From: Warburgia ugandensis | Lineage: Eukaryota > Streptophyta > Magnoliopsida > Canellales > Canellaceae | DNA length: 64,000 bases | Reading direction: 5' to 3' | Assembly: GCA_035236585.1 (NCBI GenBank) | Contig: CP141126.1 | Span: 70,719,414 to 70,783,413 of the forward strand | Part shown: positions 26,372-39,184 of the stretch, in pieces | Numbering within the stretch: position 1 is the first letter of the stretch | How the letters are laid out: each line of letters starts with the position of its first letter | The notes under the pieces: generated by a model | What the model was told of the DNA's origin: nothing | Seen by the model: the letters and a program-made list of their open reading frames with translations, nothing else | Databases searched by the model: none | Position numbers and translations under genes: made by a program

Positions 26372-28465
26372 TGTTGTGCTTTCCACAAGTGCATGGACTA
26401 TTGTAATATAGCATATGCAAGTACAGGTCGATCCCATAAGGGCTCGTTTTAAGAAATTAGAGTTTTAATAACATATAATTATTTAAAAATTAAAATTAAA
26501 TTATACAAATTAACAAAAAGTGCAATCAGACTTTAGATGTATTTAATCAATGAAAATTACCAAAATCCAATTTAAAAACAGAAAAATTTAACTAAAGAAA
26601 CAAGAAAAATCTACTTCTTAGATTGATTGCTGTCAAATTCTTCATATCTGATCTCATAAACTCTAATCAGCCTTCATCAATATCTTTCTTGTGCTTCTGA
26701 TTGATGATCCACCAGATGGATTAATCAGATTCCAAAAAATCTGAGGGATTTAGGCCAAATAAGGATTTTGAGATTTGGACAATTTAGATCACTTTTTGGA
26801 TCTTAGATTTAAGATCAAAGATGATAAACATGCTAGGAAATGTCCTAAGAACAAGATCTAAAGAGGAATTGAAATTCTGATGTGAAACAGTTGAAGAAAT
26901 AAAGACATCTAACTTGTTAAAGCAGAACCATTGATGAGGTAAAGCTTTAATCAAACAAGGTTTGGATTAGACTATTCCTAGAATTAATTGAGAACAAGCA
27001 GAACCTGGATAACACAAAACATGGATAAAAAAAATGCAAATATAGACTAAAGGACAAAATAGGGATTCAAATGAGATTTCAATTTTTATTGTAAGGGCAA
27101 TTCTAGAATTTTTTTAAAACTTTGGTTTTAAACGAAAAAAATACATAGGGAGCCTAGCAGAATGAAGAAGATGGTGATGAAGGGGAAGATGGGGGAGAAG
27201 GGAGAAGAAGAGGAAAAAATTGGAGGAAAATAGAGGAAACTTGTTTCCTCCTCTGAGGCAGTCGTAGATGAGGAAGAAGACGAAGAAGCTTGGTCGTGGA
27301 TGTAGTGATGGACTAGTAGATGATTAGTGAAGAGGCAGAGCTGCTTCTAGTGTTGTGCATGGAGTCGGTCTAGATAGAGGAGTGAGCTTGGTCATGCCTG
27401 GGGTTAGAGCTAGCCAAGAATGATGGCAACGCAATGTTGGAGTGGAGAATAGGGGCCAGTCCGATGGTGACAAGGTGGAGGGATTGTCGTGTTGGGTGGA
27501 TTGTGGATGTCAACCAGAGAGGGGGTTGGGAAGTGGACAGTGCTGCAAGGAAGAAGAGAGAGAGGTGGGCTGAGATTGAGAAGGAAGGGGCTAACAGAGA
27601 TGGTTGATGGTCTGGCGGGGCTGGGTTGGTGTGATGCTAAACTGGGAATAGTGAGAATTTGGCTATCCAGTCGTGGAGTTGAAGGAAGTGCGGTGTAGGT
27701 GGCAGACGATAATGAAAAAGAGAGAGGGGCTGACTGATGATGGGAGGGGATTAAGATAGAGGAGAAATACAGTGGAAATGATGAAGGAAACAACTAAAAT
27801 ACAGGGAGAAAAAAATGACGAAAAGCAAAGTAAAAGTAATCTGATGAAGGAAAATGGAAAACAAAATAGGAGAGAAAGCAATGTCTTGCCTCCAATGATC
27901 CAGACCAAGGGGGGAGTTTGAAGATAGATGATACGATAGAGTGGAGAGGGACATTGGGGAGATGGTTTCCTGTGTAAGAGGAAATCTGAGAGAAATTAGA
28001 AAGACAGGGAGTGGTGAAGTGGGAAAGGTATGGTGGAAAGAGAGGGTTAGAAGGGAAAAGGGTAGCCTACCTCCCCACCACCTTCTAATTTACCTTCTTC
28101 CACATTCCTTTTACTTGCTTTCCTCCTTGAAGACTTCTATTATTGGGGCATTCCAAATTTTCTCCATGTTTACTTTAAAATAATGTGTCCTTTAAGAAAT
28201 CATTCCATCTACACCATTGAATCTCTGTTGGGTGATTTGCCCTATTGAAATTTGATCTGACCCATCCAAGCCTATTTTAGTTGACCTGCAAGATAGAAGA
28301 CTAGATTTGAGTCATCTGAACTATTCATTAAGCATTTGATTAGCTCGAATGATCATCTAACCATTAATTTTGACAGTTTATGATTAGATGGTGAATTTGA
28401 GCTAAATTTCATATTTTATCTAAAAATAATCAAATTGATAAATTAGATGATCAAAACATTTAACA
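26372..28465 (-). repeat. 3' LTR of element II'
   Basis: 2094 bp; on the minus strand TGTTAAATGTTTTGATC...AGCACAACA. A purine/pyrimidine-skewed block (27140-28110) gives long shadow frames such as 27410-27793 that match the other LTR in parts but resemble no protein. Confidence 0.9.
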
Positions 28466-28476
28466 CACCCCTAACT
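28466..28476 (-). promoter_or_regulatory. Polypurine tract of element II'
   Basis: Minus strand AGTTAGGGGTG, touching the 3' LTR start TGTTAAATG. Same form and position as in element I. Confidence 0.8.
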
Positions 28477-30060
28477 AGCATTTTGCTAGTCTCGAGAAAA
28501 ACATGTGAAAAATCATGGTACAAAGTACCACTTTCATAGGTACTGAAGATTGCATTTAGGACATGCAACAAGCCTTTAAACCCCTAAGTTACCCCTAGTG
28601 GACAACTTAGGCCTTGTGAGGTTCTACAGTGAATATACCCACAAAATTTAATAAGGCTTGGTCCCCTATTTTATCTCAGAGAATCCTCATTCATTACTTA
28701 TTTTTCACAACATAGTAGAGAGGATTTGACAATTTTACACTTCATACACATATTAAAGACATTTTATTTGAGTTATTTCTAGGAGTCCATGTGTGTACAG
28801 CCACATAAATCTTAACTTCTAACTAGATATGCTCGAAATCCATTAGAAATATGTTTGGACTCAAATCCTCACAAGTATATTCTCGTAAATGAAAACTCTC
28901 ATATAAGGGTTTAAACATATTTCTCTCATTATGTGATCGAATCCAATAAGCTAATGGTTTACATAAGTCTTCTGAATGCTCATGAGACAAAGGAAAGTGA
29001 TCCTTAAGAGTGGATGTTATCATCAATAATATTAGGGGTTGTTTACCTTAATTCCTTATTTTTATCCTCTTTAAGGCTATGTTCCAACTAAGATCAATAG
29101 GTCTTTAACTAGGATGAAACGTAGGCTTAGGATAGATTCAAAAAAGAAGGGTATAAGAATTTCAAAGGTTCAAAATTGAGTAGAGGTCTTCGATGAATAT
29201 CTGTTAGGACAACTTTTCTTTTGGGTTATACTTGAAGTGAATATCTCTTTTGTATTTTTGTCTTTCTCTTTCATTCATCATCATTTTTTTTTTCTTTAGA
29301 AGAAAGATTGGTAATTTTCACACTTCTTTGACTTTTTGTCCTATTTTTGAACTTTTTCTACTAACTTTACTCATTTTTACAATGGGTAATAGATATTTAT
29401 TTTACTAGCTTGTTTTGGGTTAAGGTAAATGGGGTTAAGAAAAGAAAAGGCTTAATACTAGGCCCAAAGGGGCTAACTAGTGGTATGATATACTGGGTAG
29501 GCTTTATATCTATAGCCTAAGTAAGGATGGCCTATATCATTTCCTAAGTTTCCTAAACCCTATCAGATTCAATAAATTTTCTAAAAATAAAGCTATTACT
29601 CCTCTTTATTCTTTATGTTAAACCAAAACAAAGATAATAGGATCACACTAATTTATATATGCTAAAAAAATTTAGAATTACTTATAACTCGTTGAAAGAA
29701 GATAGTCTCAAAATCTCACTAGGTTATAGGTCTCCACTAATTTTCCTTAGGGTCTTTAATTTATACCTCTCTATTAGTCTTGATTATGTGCTATGTGTAA
29801 TTGGTTCCCAAGAATTAACTTTCATAAAATGCTTCAACACATGAATGATATGCAAACTAATCATATGCATTCCCATTACAAGGTGAAAATTATGGAATTA
29901 CCAAATCTTAAACATCCAATTCTCATCACAATAAGGGAACTCTACCTTAATTTTTAAAATTTCTTTTAAAAAGAATTAAGAAAACTGAAGAAAATTCAAA
30001 ATCTTTATGTGCATCTACACCTACCAACTTGAATGAAGCATTGTCATCAATGTTTGAAAA
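28477..30060 (-). other. Element II' 3' spacer
   Basis: About 1.6 kb of non-coding DNA matching the spacers of I, III, IV and X. Blocks include the minus-strand versions of 'GTTGG.AGGTGTAGA' (about 30003-30022), a purine-rich tract (29215-29360 on the element strand), GAAGACCTCTACTCAA (29176-29191) and the TTTCATCCTAG block near 29110-29120. No env-like ORF. Confidence 0.65.
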
Positions 30061-30234
30061 ACATAGGATCCTATATGATAATGGAAGGATGTAGAAGATG
30101 GAGATTTGAGAAACATCTAGGTTGCTTCCAAGGAGTGCTAACTTTTATGTCTTCAGCTAGACATGGCCTAATGTAGCTTTCCAAACTTAGAGCTAACTAG
30201 GTTAGCTTATTTGTGCTAATCCTAACCGTAAGAT

Positions 30235-30460
30235 GAAATGGCGAGATTTCTCACACCACTTCAGAATCTCATTGTAATCTATATATTGCCTCTATTATAA
30301 AATTTTTGGTAGTGGTAACATTATAACAATGAAGATCACCATGATTTTTAATTGTTGGGAATCATATTGATGATCCCCCATTTTCAAAATTTCACGGTAG
30401 TCAATATAATTCCTCTACCTTGAAAATTGAGGTGATGGTAATGCAATGACTTCGTGTACT
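30235..30460. repeat. Degenerate ~115-bp direct repeat
   Basis: Two diverged copies start near 30264 and 30387, sharing 'AATCTATATATTGCCTCTA'/'AGTCAATATAATTCCTCTA' and a following 'GGTGATGGTAA'-like part. They lie between the spacer and the ORF region of II'. Confidence 0.45.
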
Positions 30461-30599
30461 ATCATGTATTTTGTTGGACCATTTGGAGATGAATGACCCC
30501 TTTTTAATGAAATTGAGGGATAACAATGACCATTGTATTCAGTTTATTTTTTCCTTTGTTTCCCTAACCTTGTCCTAAAGTAGGGTAATAAGATGACTC

Positions 30600-31830
30600 T
30601 ACCCTTCCCTAAAAGGTTCTTATTGTATTGTTAGAGATGAGGATAAGGTTTGTCTTAAACCCTGGTTATCTTCTAATGTGTACCCTAGAGTTGGTTGATG
30701 TAGGGCTAATACATCAATGGACTCTTCTTCCTGTTCTATTGGCACATGCATGATTTTAGATAGACCTAAATTATTATCTAATGGTTGTTCAAATAAGGTT
30801 TGTAGGTCCCAATCAGGTATATCTTCTACATTACAAGGCTCAATTGGAATATCAGGCTCTATAGGGAGATCTACTATAGCTTGCCTTTGAGAAGTATCCA
30901 TCAAAGGCACAGTATGCAAGAACTAATTCACCTCCTCAATAGATGTGTCTTTATCAAAGTCATAAAAATGAGCTAAAGGTTTTGAGTTGGATGTTTCTGA
31001 AGCTTTATTTTCTTCATCAATGGAAGTCTCTTCATCATAATCGTGAGGAGCATGACATGGCTTGATAGATCTGAGTTGGAGGTTTTTAAGGATGGTTGTG
31101 GACATTGTGGCTCAGATGGATCATAAGAAATTTCCATCCTAGTAATAAATGGCTGTTCATTATCCACAATTTGTTTCATTTCTATAGTCCTTTTTAGTAT
31201 TTTAGCAATGTTTCTTCCAGTAGTTTCCCATATTGGTTTCATTTCCCTTACCAATTTCTTCATCTCTCATCTCATTTCCTTTTGACTAGCAGGCATGCCT
31301 TGTTCTATTATATCACAAATATGTTGCATATTTTCTTCTAATATTTGTTCTTCATGCTATAAAGGAAACGACTCATAGGGTTTGTATTATTGTGGCATTG
31401 GGGTACTAGAAAAAGGCCGAGCAAGTTGAACCCATGATGGTTGACCTTGATAATCTAAATAATCATGGTAGTGTTGACTAGGGTGGGACCATTGTGGTTT
31501 TTCCTAATATTGGTAATCCTGAGACCATGACTGTTCGTGATGCCTAGCCCATCCATTATAGTCTTGGTAATTTGTCTCAGGATAAAAATTACTAGGGTAT
31601 GTGGATGCATTAGGTGCATCCACTGGCTCCCAATAATATTCATTGTATGTGGAGTTTGATGGGGGGCCATGAAGGAGTGGAATAGGGATGCTCATAATAG
31701 GTATAATCATTATGGTACTAAGGTTGTTGCTCAGCTTGCCTAGAAGCTATTATCCTAAGCAGTCGACTTTCCATAATATCTAGCCTATCCATCTATGTAT
31801 CTATGAAATATATTTCCTTCTTAATAGGTC
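30600..31830 (-). pseudogene. Element II' decayed ORF region of unknown function
   Basis: The longest frames are 30620-30919, 30923-31105, 30973-31263 and 31504-31710, all on the minus strand and adjoining with frameshifts. The N-terminal part is rich in Tyr, Trp, Pro and Gln (motif 'YYEHPYSTPSWPP'), then comes a charged helix-like stretch ('KKLVREMKPIWETTGRNIAK'), then an acidic part with 'PLAHFYDFDKDTSIEEVN'. That last motif resembles 'YLAHFNEFKEDTLIEEAN' in element III, which precedes RT there. After it, where RT should start, an unrelated acidic tail follows ('PDWDLQTLFEQP') and ends. I do not recognise the whole protein; it may be a Gag tail fused to the protease-RT linker. Confidence 0.55.
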
Positions 31831-31849
31831 CATGTTCTCAACTTTGTAT

Positions 31850-32571
31850 GCAACTAAATAAATAATTGTATATAATGAATGAAAACTATTTATTTATTTA
31901 TTTTTAAGAAAAACCCTAACTATATGATGCAACATAAATGCTAGTCGTCAACTAAATGATGCACAATCAAAGAATCCTTAGGCTAATAAGCTAATTTTTT
32001 ACTTTCTTGAATTTGTGTGGGGATAATGCTTTTAAATTAGCCTATTCTAGTGCTCCTCCTCACTTTCAGATTTGACTATTGCTTACCAGTTAGGTTCCAC
32101 GCAAGGTGATTAATATAATCCTCATGTAAGGAGGTGTTTAGACCTCAACAAATGTCAACAGAAGCCATGGGAAAATCACTTGGATTTTAAGACACCCACT
32201 ATAACCACAATGTTCAAAAGCCACTAGAGTGACAATAGATAGCATCTTAGTAAGAGGTTCTTATGAGCATGTGATGTCTCTATAAGTCTCTTCTAATTGA
32301 TTTTAGATTAATTTGAAAGGTAGGGTTGCATGCTTGTAGTGATTATCCTAGGTGGGCCAAGAAGTGGTGATGAAGTCCACCCTAGATCTTGTGGGGTCAG
32401 GTGCCCTTACTAATTAATTTTCACTCTCCATAGTAGTTTGATCAACATATATTACCTTAAAGTAGGAAACAATGCCCTAAGAATGCAATTAAAATAGTAA
32501 ACTAATGAAAACCCAAAAACTGCAACAATTATCAAATATGCTTTCTATATGCAATTATACTACCAAAAACT
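31850..32571 (-). other. Element II' 5' leader
   Basis: Non-coding. It contains the conserved leader segment near 32345-32420 and a block near 31990-32290 also present in III (44780-45060) and IV (60900-61190). Confidence 0.65.
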
Positions 32572-34711
32572 TGTTGTGTTTTCTACAAGTACACGGGCTG
32601 TTGTAGTATAGCATATGCAAGTGTGGGTCGATCCCATAGGGACTCGCTTTAAGAAATTAGAGTTTTTATAAAATTTAATTATTCAAAAATTAAAATTAAA
32701 TGACAAAAACTAACAAAAAGTGTAATCAGACTTTAGATGTCTTTAATCAATGAAAATTATAGAAATCCAATTTAGAAAGACTGAAATATAACTAAAGAAA
32801 TAAGAAAAATCTACTTCCCTAGATTGATTGTATCAAATTCTTCATATCTGGTCTCATAAACTTTGATTAGCCTTCATCAATATCTTTCTTGTGCTCTTGA
32901 TTGATGATCCACCAGATGGATTAAATATATTCCAAAATCTGAGAGATTTGGGCTAAATAAGGATTTTGACACTTGGATGATTTAGATCACTTTTTGGATT
33001 TCAAATTTAAGATCATATATGATAAACATGTTAGGAAGTGTCCTAAGAATAAGATTTAAAGAGGAATTGGAATTTTTATGTGAAACAGTTGAAGAAATAA
33101 AGATATCTTATTTGTTAAAGTAGAAATGTTGATGTGGTAAAGCTTTAATCAAACAAGGTTTGGATTAGACTGTTCCTCGAATTAACTAAGAATAAGTAGA
33201 ACTTGGATAACACAAAACATGGATAAAGAAAAAAGACCAAATAGATTAAAAGATGAAATAGGGATTCAAATGAGATTTTTATTTTTATTTTAAGGGCAAT
33301 TCTAGAATTTTTTTTCTGAAATTTTGGTTTTAAACGAAAAAAATACAGAGTGAGCCCAACAGAAGTAAGAAGATGGTTATGGAGGGGGAGATGGGGGAGA
33401 AGGGAGAAGAAGAGGAGGGAATTGGGGGAAAATAGAGGAAACCCATTTCCTCCTCTGAGCTGGCCAGATATGAGGAAGAAGATGGAGAAGCTGGGCAGTG
33501 GATGTGGTGACGAACTGGTAAACAACCAGTGAAGAGGCAGGGCTACTTCAGGTGCTGTGGGTGGAGTCGGTATAGACAGAGGAGTGAGCTTGGCCGTGCT
33601 TGGGGTTGGTGCTTGCCGAGGAGGATGGTGACGTGATGCTGGAGTGGACAATAGGGGCTAGTCTGGCGGCGAGCTAGGTGGAGCGATCCCTGTGTCGGGC
33701 TAGATTGTGGATGTCGACTAGAGAGGGGACTGAGTAGGGGATAGTGCTGCAAGGAAGAAGGAAGAGAAGTGGTCTGAGATTGAGTGATAGAGAAGGAAGG
33801 GATTAACAGAGATGGTTGATGGTCTAGCAGGGCTGAGTTGGTGTGATGCCTTACTAGGAAAAGTGAGAATCTAGTTGTTTAGTCCTAGAGCTAAAGGGAA
33901 GGATGGTGGAGGGAGCAAACAATGATGAAGCAGAGAGGGGCTAACCGGTGATGGGAGGGGATTGAGACAGAGGAGAAATACAGTGGAAATGATGAAGGAA
34001 ACAACTAAAATACAGAGAGAAAAAATGATGGAAAGCAAAGTAAAAGTAATTTGATGAAGGAAAATGAAAAAAAAAAAAGTGAGAGTGGGGTGGTCTTGCT
34101 TCCGACAATCTAGCCCAAGGGAGGAGTTTGAAGATAGAAGACAAGAGAGAGTGGAGAGAGACACTAGGGAGATAAGTTCCTTTGTAAGAGGAAATTTAAG
34201 GGAAATTAGAAAGATAGGGAGTGGTGAAGTGGGAAAGGTATGGTGGAAAGAGAGGGGTACAAGGGAAAGGTGTTGCCTACCTCTCCACCTCCTTTTAATT
34301 TGCCTTCTTCCACATTCCTTCTTCTTTCTTTCCTCCTTTAAGACTTCTATTATTGGGGCTTTCCAAAATTTCTCCATGTTTATTTTAAAACAATGTTTCC
34401 TTTAAGAAATCATTCCATCTACACCATTGAATCTCTATTGGGTTATCTGCACTGTTGAAATTTGATCTGACCCATCCAAGCCTATTTGGTTGATCTGCAA
34501 GATATGAGATTAGATTATAGTCATCTAAACCATTCATTAAGTATCTGATTAGCACAGATGATGATCTGACCGTTAATGCTGACAATTTACAATTGGATGG
34601 TCAATTTGAGCTAAATTTCATATTTTATCTAAAATTCATGAAATTGATAAGTTAGATGATCTATTTAAATACTAAACTAGGGGTCTTTTGGCCAAAATTA
34701 AATATTTAACA
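32572..34711 (-). repeat. 5' LTR of element II'
   Basis: 2140 bp; minus strand TGTTAAATATTTAATTTTG...AAACACAACA. It aligns with 26372-28465. Frames 33145-33651 and 33871-34377 are shadows in the same skewed block. Confidence 0.9.
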
Positions 34712-34716
34712 TAAAG

Positions 34717-35105
34717 CTCCTTGGAATTTGAAAATGAAACTACACAAATTATGCAGGCTTCCTAGCAATCGATTGAAAATTGGACTACCAAATGGGTAAA
34801 ATATTTGCTGCTCCTAAGTGGAAAAAGTGCAAATTTCCTAGTCAACCTATACCTAACCCTAAAGGCTAGTATGAGATTGGCACAACTTCTAAAGACATCT
34901 CATGAATGCGCTAAATCCATACCTACCTTAGGAATGGAAAAATAATAGTTAATCATGTAGGCTCGACTAAAGAATCTCCAACAAGTGAGGAAAAAGAGAA
35001 CCTCATGAAGAATTATATAAGGGAAAAGAGAAGTATCAAGCACCTCCTACTTCCTCTGAAACCAATCCTATAGTACATTACATTCCCAAGGCTTCATATC
35101 CTTTG
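34717..35105 (+). pseudogene. Element X gag, C-terminal piece
   Basis: Plus-strand translation gives the Athila-type Gag C-terminal region: 'ENETTQIMQAS' (about 34732-34765), 'IENWTTKW' (about 34775), 'FPSQPIPNPKG' (about 34837-34866), 'YEIGTTS' and 'TLRNGKIIVNHVG' (about 34922-34960, where relatives have 'TLRSGK'), then a Lys/Glu-rich linker and a 'HYIPKASYP' stretch just before element III's target duplication. It continues the piece ending at 26366 across II'. Stops are few but frames change. No protease or RT follows on the far side of III. Confidence 0.75.
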
Positions 35106-35110
35106 CATCT

Positions 35111-36498
35111 TATTGATTATTTTTCACAGGTGCACAGGCTATTGTAGTACAACTTATGGAAGTACAAGTCTATCCCACGGATACTCGACTTAATGAAAAT
35201 GAAGTTTAAATAAATTTTAATTAACCAAAAAATAAAAATAAATGATAGAAATAAAATAACAATGAATTTTAAACTCAGATCTATTTAACTAATGAAAATT
35301 ACACAATTCTAAGTTGAAAAAGATAAAATAAATAAAATAAATAACAAATAAAATCCACTTCCCTTGCTTGATTATGGAAAATTTCATCAAATATGGTGTC
35401 ACAAAGTCAATCAAACTTTATCAATCTTGCAATCATATCTCTAATTATAGATCCAATGGCTGGATTGTTCAAATTTCACAAAATTTTGATGATCTAGATT
35501 AAGGAAAGATTTTGGATTTTGGACTACTTAGATCATATTTTTGGATATTAAATTAAAGATCGGGACTATTGAATCAGCTAGAAATTGTCCTAAGGTCAAG
35601 ATCTAAGAATTGATTGAAATTCTAATTATAAACAAATTAGGAAGTAAAGTTATTCTATCAGTTAAAGTAAATCATTGATTTGGTTAGGCTTAAATCAAAC
35701 AAGATTGAATTACATTATTCCTGGATTAAATATAAATAGAGTAAAACTTGGACTACATCAAGCTAGGATAAATAATAAGATGAAAAATGCTAAAAGACAA
35801 AATAGAGGACACAATTAGAATTAAGGAAAAAATCATGGGCAAATTTGGAAATTTTGACAAATTTTTGGTTTTACTCAAGAGAAGGAGAAAATGGAAAAAG
35901 GTAGGCAAAGAAGAAGGAAAATGATGATAGGGGATAGTAACAAAGGGAAAAGAGGAGATTTTGGATGAATCCCAAGTTGGGTTTTGAGTGAATTGAATGT
36001 TAAATTATAAAAACAAAAAAAAACTTTGGGAGATTTCTATGAATAATTTGTAGGAAAACCTACTGGGAATAGAGGAGAAAAATAGAGAATGAAAGAGAGA
36101 GATAGAGAGAGAAGTACCACCTTCTACATCCCCTATCAATTGCTCAACCCCCTTTCCTTCTATACATTTCTCTATAGAGTTTGTTTTTTATTCCAATTCT
36201 TCCTCTCCCTTATCTAAAATTACAAATTTGTGTCTTAATTATCTTCAATTTTTTCTTTTTTCCTAGTAGTTTCCTCTTTCTTGATCTAGTCCATTTAATT
36301 TTATTTGGATCATCCAATTCCAATTTGATTGACCTATAACACACAAAATTAAATTAGAATCATCTCATGAACTTCAATGATAATTTGACCATTGGAGCTA
36401 AAATGTAAACTTTTATGCCAAATTTTAAAATTGATTGATGAGATGATCTAATTTGATGCTAGATTTAATGTACTTTGGCCAAATTTGAACACTTAACA
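35111..36498 (-). repeat. 3' LTR of element III
   Basis: 1388 bp; minus strand TGTTAAGTGTTCAAATTTGG...AATAATCAATA, with the terminal CA decayed to TA. Matches 45836-47149. Confidence 0.9.
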
Positions 36499-37990
36499 CA
36501 CCTCACAACCAACTTTCGCTAGTCCTGAGAAAAAAATACAAAAAATCTAATCTTAAAATTTCAAAAATTATTTTTAAGTCAACTTCCACTTGTCCTCAAA
36601 GAATTATCTTTAAGAAATCTATAAACTTTAGTATACTAATAAAATTGAGTGAAAAATACAAAACCCTACTCATAGGCTAAATATATTTCAAGCTCATATC
36701 CTATAGTGTGGATGTACAATCTACGTATACAATAATCCTTATCTCTAAGTAGACTTTTAACTTTTGAACTCTATCTAAAATATATCGTGACCTCAATCCT
36801 CACGAATAGACATACACTCAAAAATAGTGTCTCTCAGATTAAAGGTTCAAATCATGTATCACTTTTAAATATGTGAGCAGAGTTAATAAAAACAAATTTA
36901 TCTCACATATATTCATGAAGGAAAGGGAGTTACAAAGGAATTTAGTTTTTTATTCCTTTAGAATGGATGCCATTACCTTTGAAATTTTAGACATACTACT
37001 CTTTAATTCCTATCTTTTTATTTCGTCATCAAGACTATATTCATCCTAAAATCATTAGGCCTTTAACTAGGATGAAATGTAGGTTAGAACAGGGTTATGA
37101 AAAGAAAGGGTATAAAGGATATTTAAAATTCTTCAAAAAATAAGTAGAGGTCTTCTACTCAAGTTGGCAATTCTTTCTTTAGTTAGTCTGCCTAGAGTTA
37201 ATATTTCTTTTTCCACTTTTTTGTATTCTTTAAAACAAAAAGTCTTCTTTTCTTCAACACTTTTGAATCTCTTTGAAGAAAATTTCTTTTCTTGATATTC
37301 ACTTTTCTACTTTTAGTGCAACTAAAAACTATATATTCATTCATCTCTAACTTATCTTTCAAATAAAATAGGTAGTGGATAATTTATACTGAGCTAGTAT
37401 GGGTAAAAGGTAAATTGCATAAGAAAAGAAAAGGCATATATAAAAGGCTCAAATTAGCAAACTAGTGGGAAAAGGACTTTTGGGATAGGCTTTATGTCTC
37501 TAGATTAATAACAAGGATGGCCTAAATTGTTTTCTAGGTTTCATATAATATATCAGACTCAATGAACTTCTAATAATTTAGGTAATTGGCCAAATTTAAG
37601 AAATAATGGGATCAAATTTTACTTTAGGCACGCTAAATAAAATTTGAAATATTTATAACCTCTAAAAAAAAAAAAATGAATCACTTTAAAACTGACATAG
37701 ATTATAGGTCTCCACTAGTTTTCTTTAGGATCTCTAAGTTAAGTTATAACTACTTATCAATTTTGACTATGTACATGCAACTACCTATGTAGATGTTATC
37801 TAAGACATTGCTTTCATGGAATACTTTAGAAAATAAGTAGAATGATGAATTAATCATGTGCAACTCTATTAATAAGCCAAATTTATTTAGACTATACTTT
37901 AAAAAATCCAATTCTCACCATAGTGTACAAATTGACCTAAAAACTAAAAATTCCAAAAAAAATATTCAAAATTTCAAATTAAAAAAAAAA
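36499..37990 (-). other. Element III 3' spacer, LTR-proximal part
   Basis: Non-coding, collinear with the spacers of II' and IV. It has a purine-rich tract (element strand, 37160-37330), the GAAGACCTCTACTTA block at 37142-37156, and the block GGAGACCTATAATC at 37702-37715. The polypurine tract expected next to 36498 is poorly kept. Confidence 0.65.
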
Positions 37991-39020
37991 AATTAAGGGG
38001 TTTTGCAAGGGTATATAGACATAATTAAAGATATGTATGAGAGATTGGTAAGAAATGTTAAGACTACTAGTGGCAAGACAGGTGATTTTCCTATCATTGT
38101 AGGATTATACCAAGGATCAGCATTGAGCCCATACCATTTCACGTTGGTTATGGATGAGTTAACATAACATCTACACAAGGAGATTCCATAGTGCATGCTA
38201 TTTATAGATGATATAGTCTTACTTGATGAGAGAAGCAAGAGCATAAACTCAAAGCTAGAGTTATGGAGAGAAAGCACTAGAATCTAAAGGATTTAAAGTC
38301 ATCCGAACTAAGACAGAATATATGGAATTCAATTTTAATGAGATGAGTAGGAGTGAAACACCAGTTAAGATTGATAACTAGGAAGTCACCATAAAAGACC
38401 ACTTTCATTACTTAGGATCAATGATTCAAGAGAGTGGAGAGATTGAGATGAAGGTTACTTAGATAATCTAAGCGGGTTGGAATAAATGGAGATGTGCATC
38501 TAGAGTTTTGTGTGATTAATAGGTGCCCCTCAAACTAAAAGAAAAATTCTATAGGATAGCCATAAGGCTTTCCATGCTCTATGGATCAGAGTATTGGGTA
38601 GTTAAGGAACATTATGTTCTTCGGATGAGTGCCGCAAAAAGGAGGATGTTGAGATGAATGAGTGCTAAGATAAGAAAGGATAGAATTAGGAATGAAAATA
38701 TTAGAGGAAACTTAGGGGTAGCATCAATAGGTAACAAGACGAGGGAGATTAGACTTAGATGTTCTGAACTTGTCTAAAGGAGATAAAAAAATGGTACCAA
38801 TTAGAAGGAGTGAAGCAATGAAAGTAGAAGGCTCTAAAAGGGCAAGGCGAAGGGCCAAAAGAACATCAAAAGAAGTGGTGAGAAAAGATTTAAAATCTTT
38901 GGGACTAAATGAAGCCATAGTACTTAATAGAGAAGCATGAAGGAATAAGATTCCTATGCATGACCCATAATTGGGATAAGATCTTGATGACGACGACGAT
39001 GATGATGATGAAGGAAATCA
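37991..39020 (+). mobile_element. 5'-truncated RTE-type LINE inside element III
   Basis: Plus-strand translation gives the end of a non-LTR reverse transcriptase of the plant RTE type: 'GYIDIIKDMYERLV', 'LYQGSALSPYHFTLVMDELT', 'CMLFIDDIVLL' (second-strand-type FADD box with Ile for Ala), then the downstream 'CLMDE/LGSMIQ'-like part, 'YGSEYW' region, and basic 'KRARRRAKRTSKEVVRKDLK' tail. It ends in a GAC/GAT trinucleotide tail at 38988-39010, as RTE elements do, not in poly(A). Frameshifts and stops abound. The 5' half (endonuclease, early RT) is missing. It breaks the 3' spacer of III; the flanks are A-rich (37980-37993; 39030-39045), so the target duplication is uncertain. Confidence 0.85.
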
Positions 39021-39039
39021 ACTAAAGAGAATTAAAAAA

Positions 39040-39110
39040 ACTAAAATTTGTAGAATTCTACACCTCCAACTTGAAAGAAACATTGCCCCCAATGTTTTTA
39101 AAAAATAGGA
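39040..39110 (-). other. Conserved post-pol block of element III
   Basis: Minus-strand 'ACATTGGGGGCAATGTTTC' and 'AAGTTGGAGGTGTAGAATTC', the counterpart of the GTTGGGGGGTGTA block of elements I, II', IV and X. It marks the end of pol. Confidence 0.7.
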
Positions 39111-39184
39111 CTAGAAATGAATTTGGGTGATGCAAAAAACAAAAAATTTGAAAATACGAAAGATGGTACAAAGGGATCAAATCC

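Larger units (their letters stand above)
26372..34711 (-). mobile_element. Element II': non-autonomous Athila-like LTR element
   Basis: Two LTRs (26372-28465, 32572-34711) flank 4106 bp. On the minus strand it runs LTR, leader, a 1.2-kb decayed ORF region, 3' spacer, polypurine tract, LTR. Target duplications are CAAAG (26367-26371) and TAAAG (34712-34716), one C-to-T apart. No RT, RNase H or integrase motif is visible, and there is room for none. The primer site appears deleted: about 470 bp present in III between the leader and the LTR is missing at 32566-32571. It sits inside X's gag. It shares leader, spacer and LTR tail sequences with III and IV, so it is one of their family. Confidence 0.88.

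Noticed and set aside
27410..27793. 127-codon Ser/Pro-rich minus-strand frame
   Set aside because: It lies in an LTR with strong strand skew; the matching LTR at 33145-33651 shows diverged frames. No family resemblance.
33145..33651. 168-codon minus-strand frame (and 33871-34377)
   Set aside because: Same skewed LTR block as above; length comes from composition, and the frame is not kept in the other LTR.
38985..39012. GAC/GAT run that could encode an Asp-rich tail
   Set aside because: It follows the decayed RTE coding region directly and is the usual simple-repeat tail of that LINE class.
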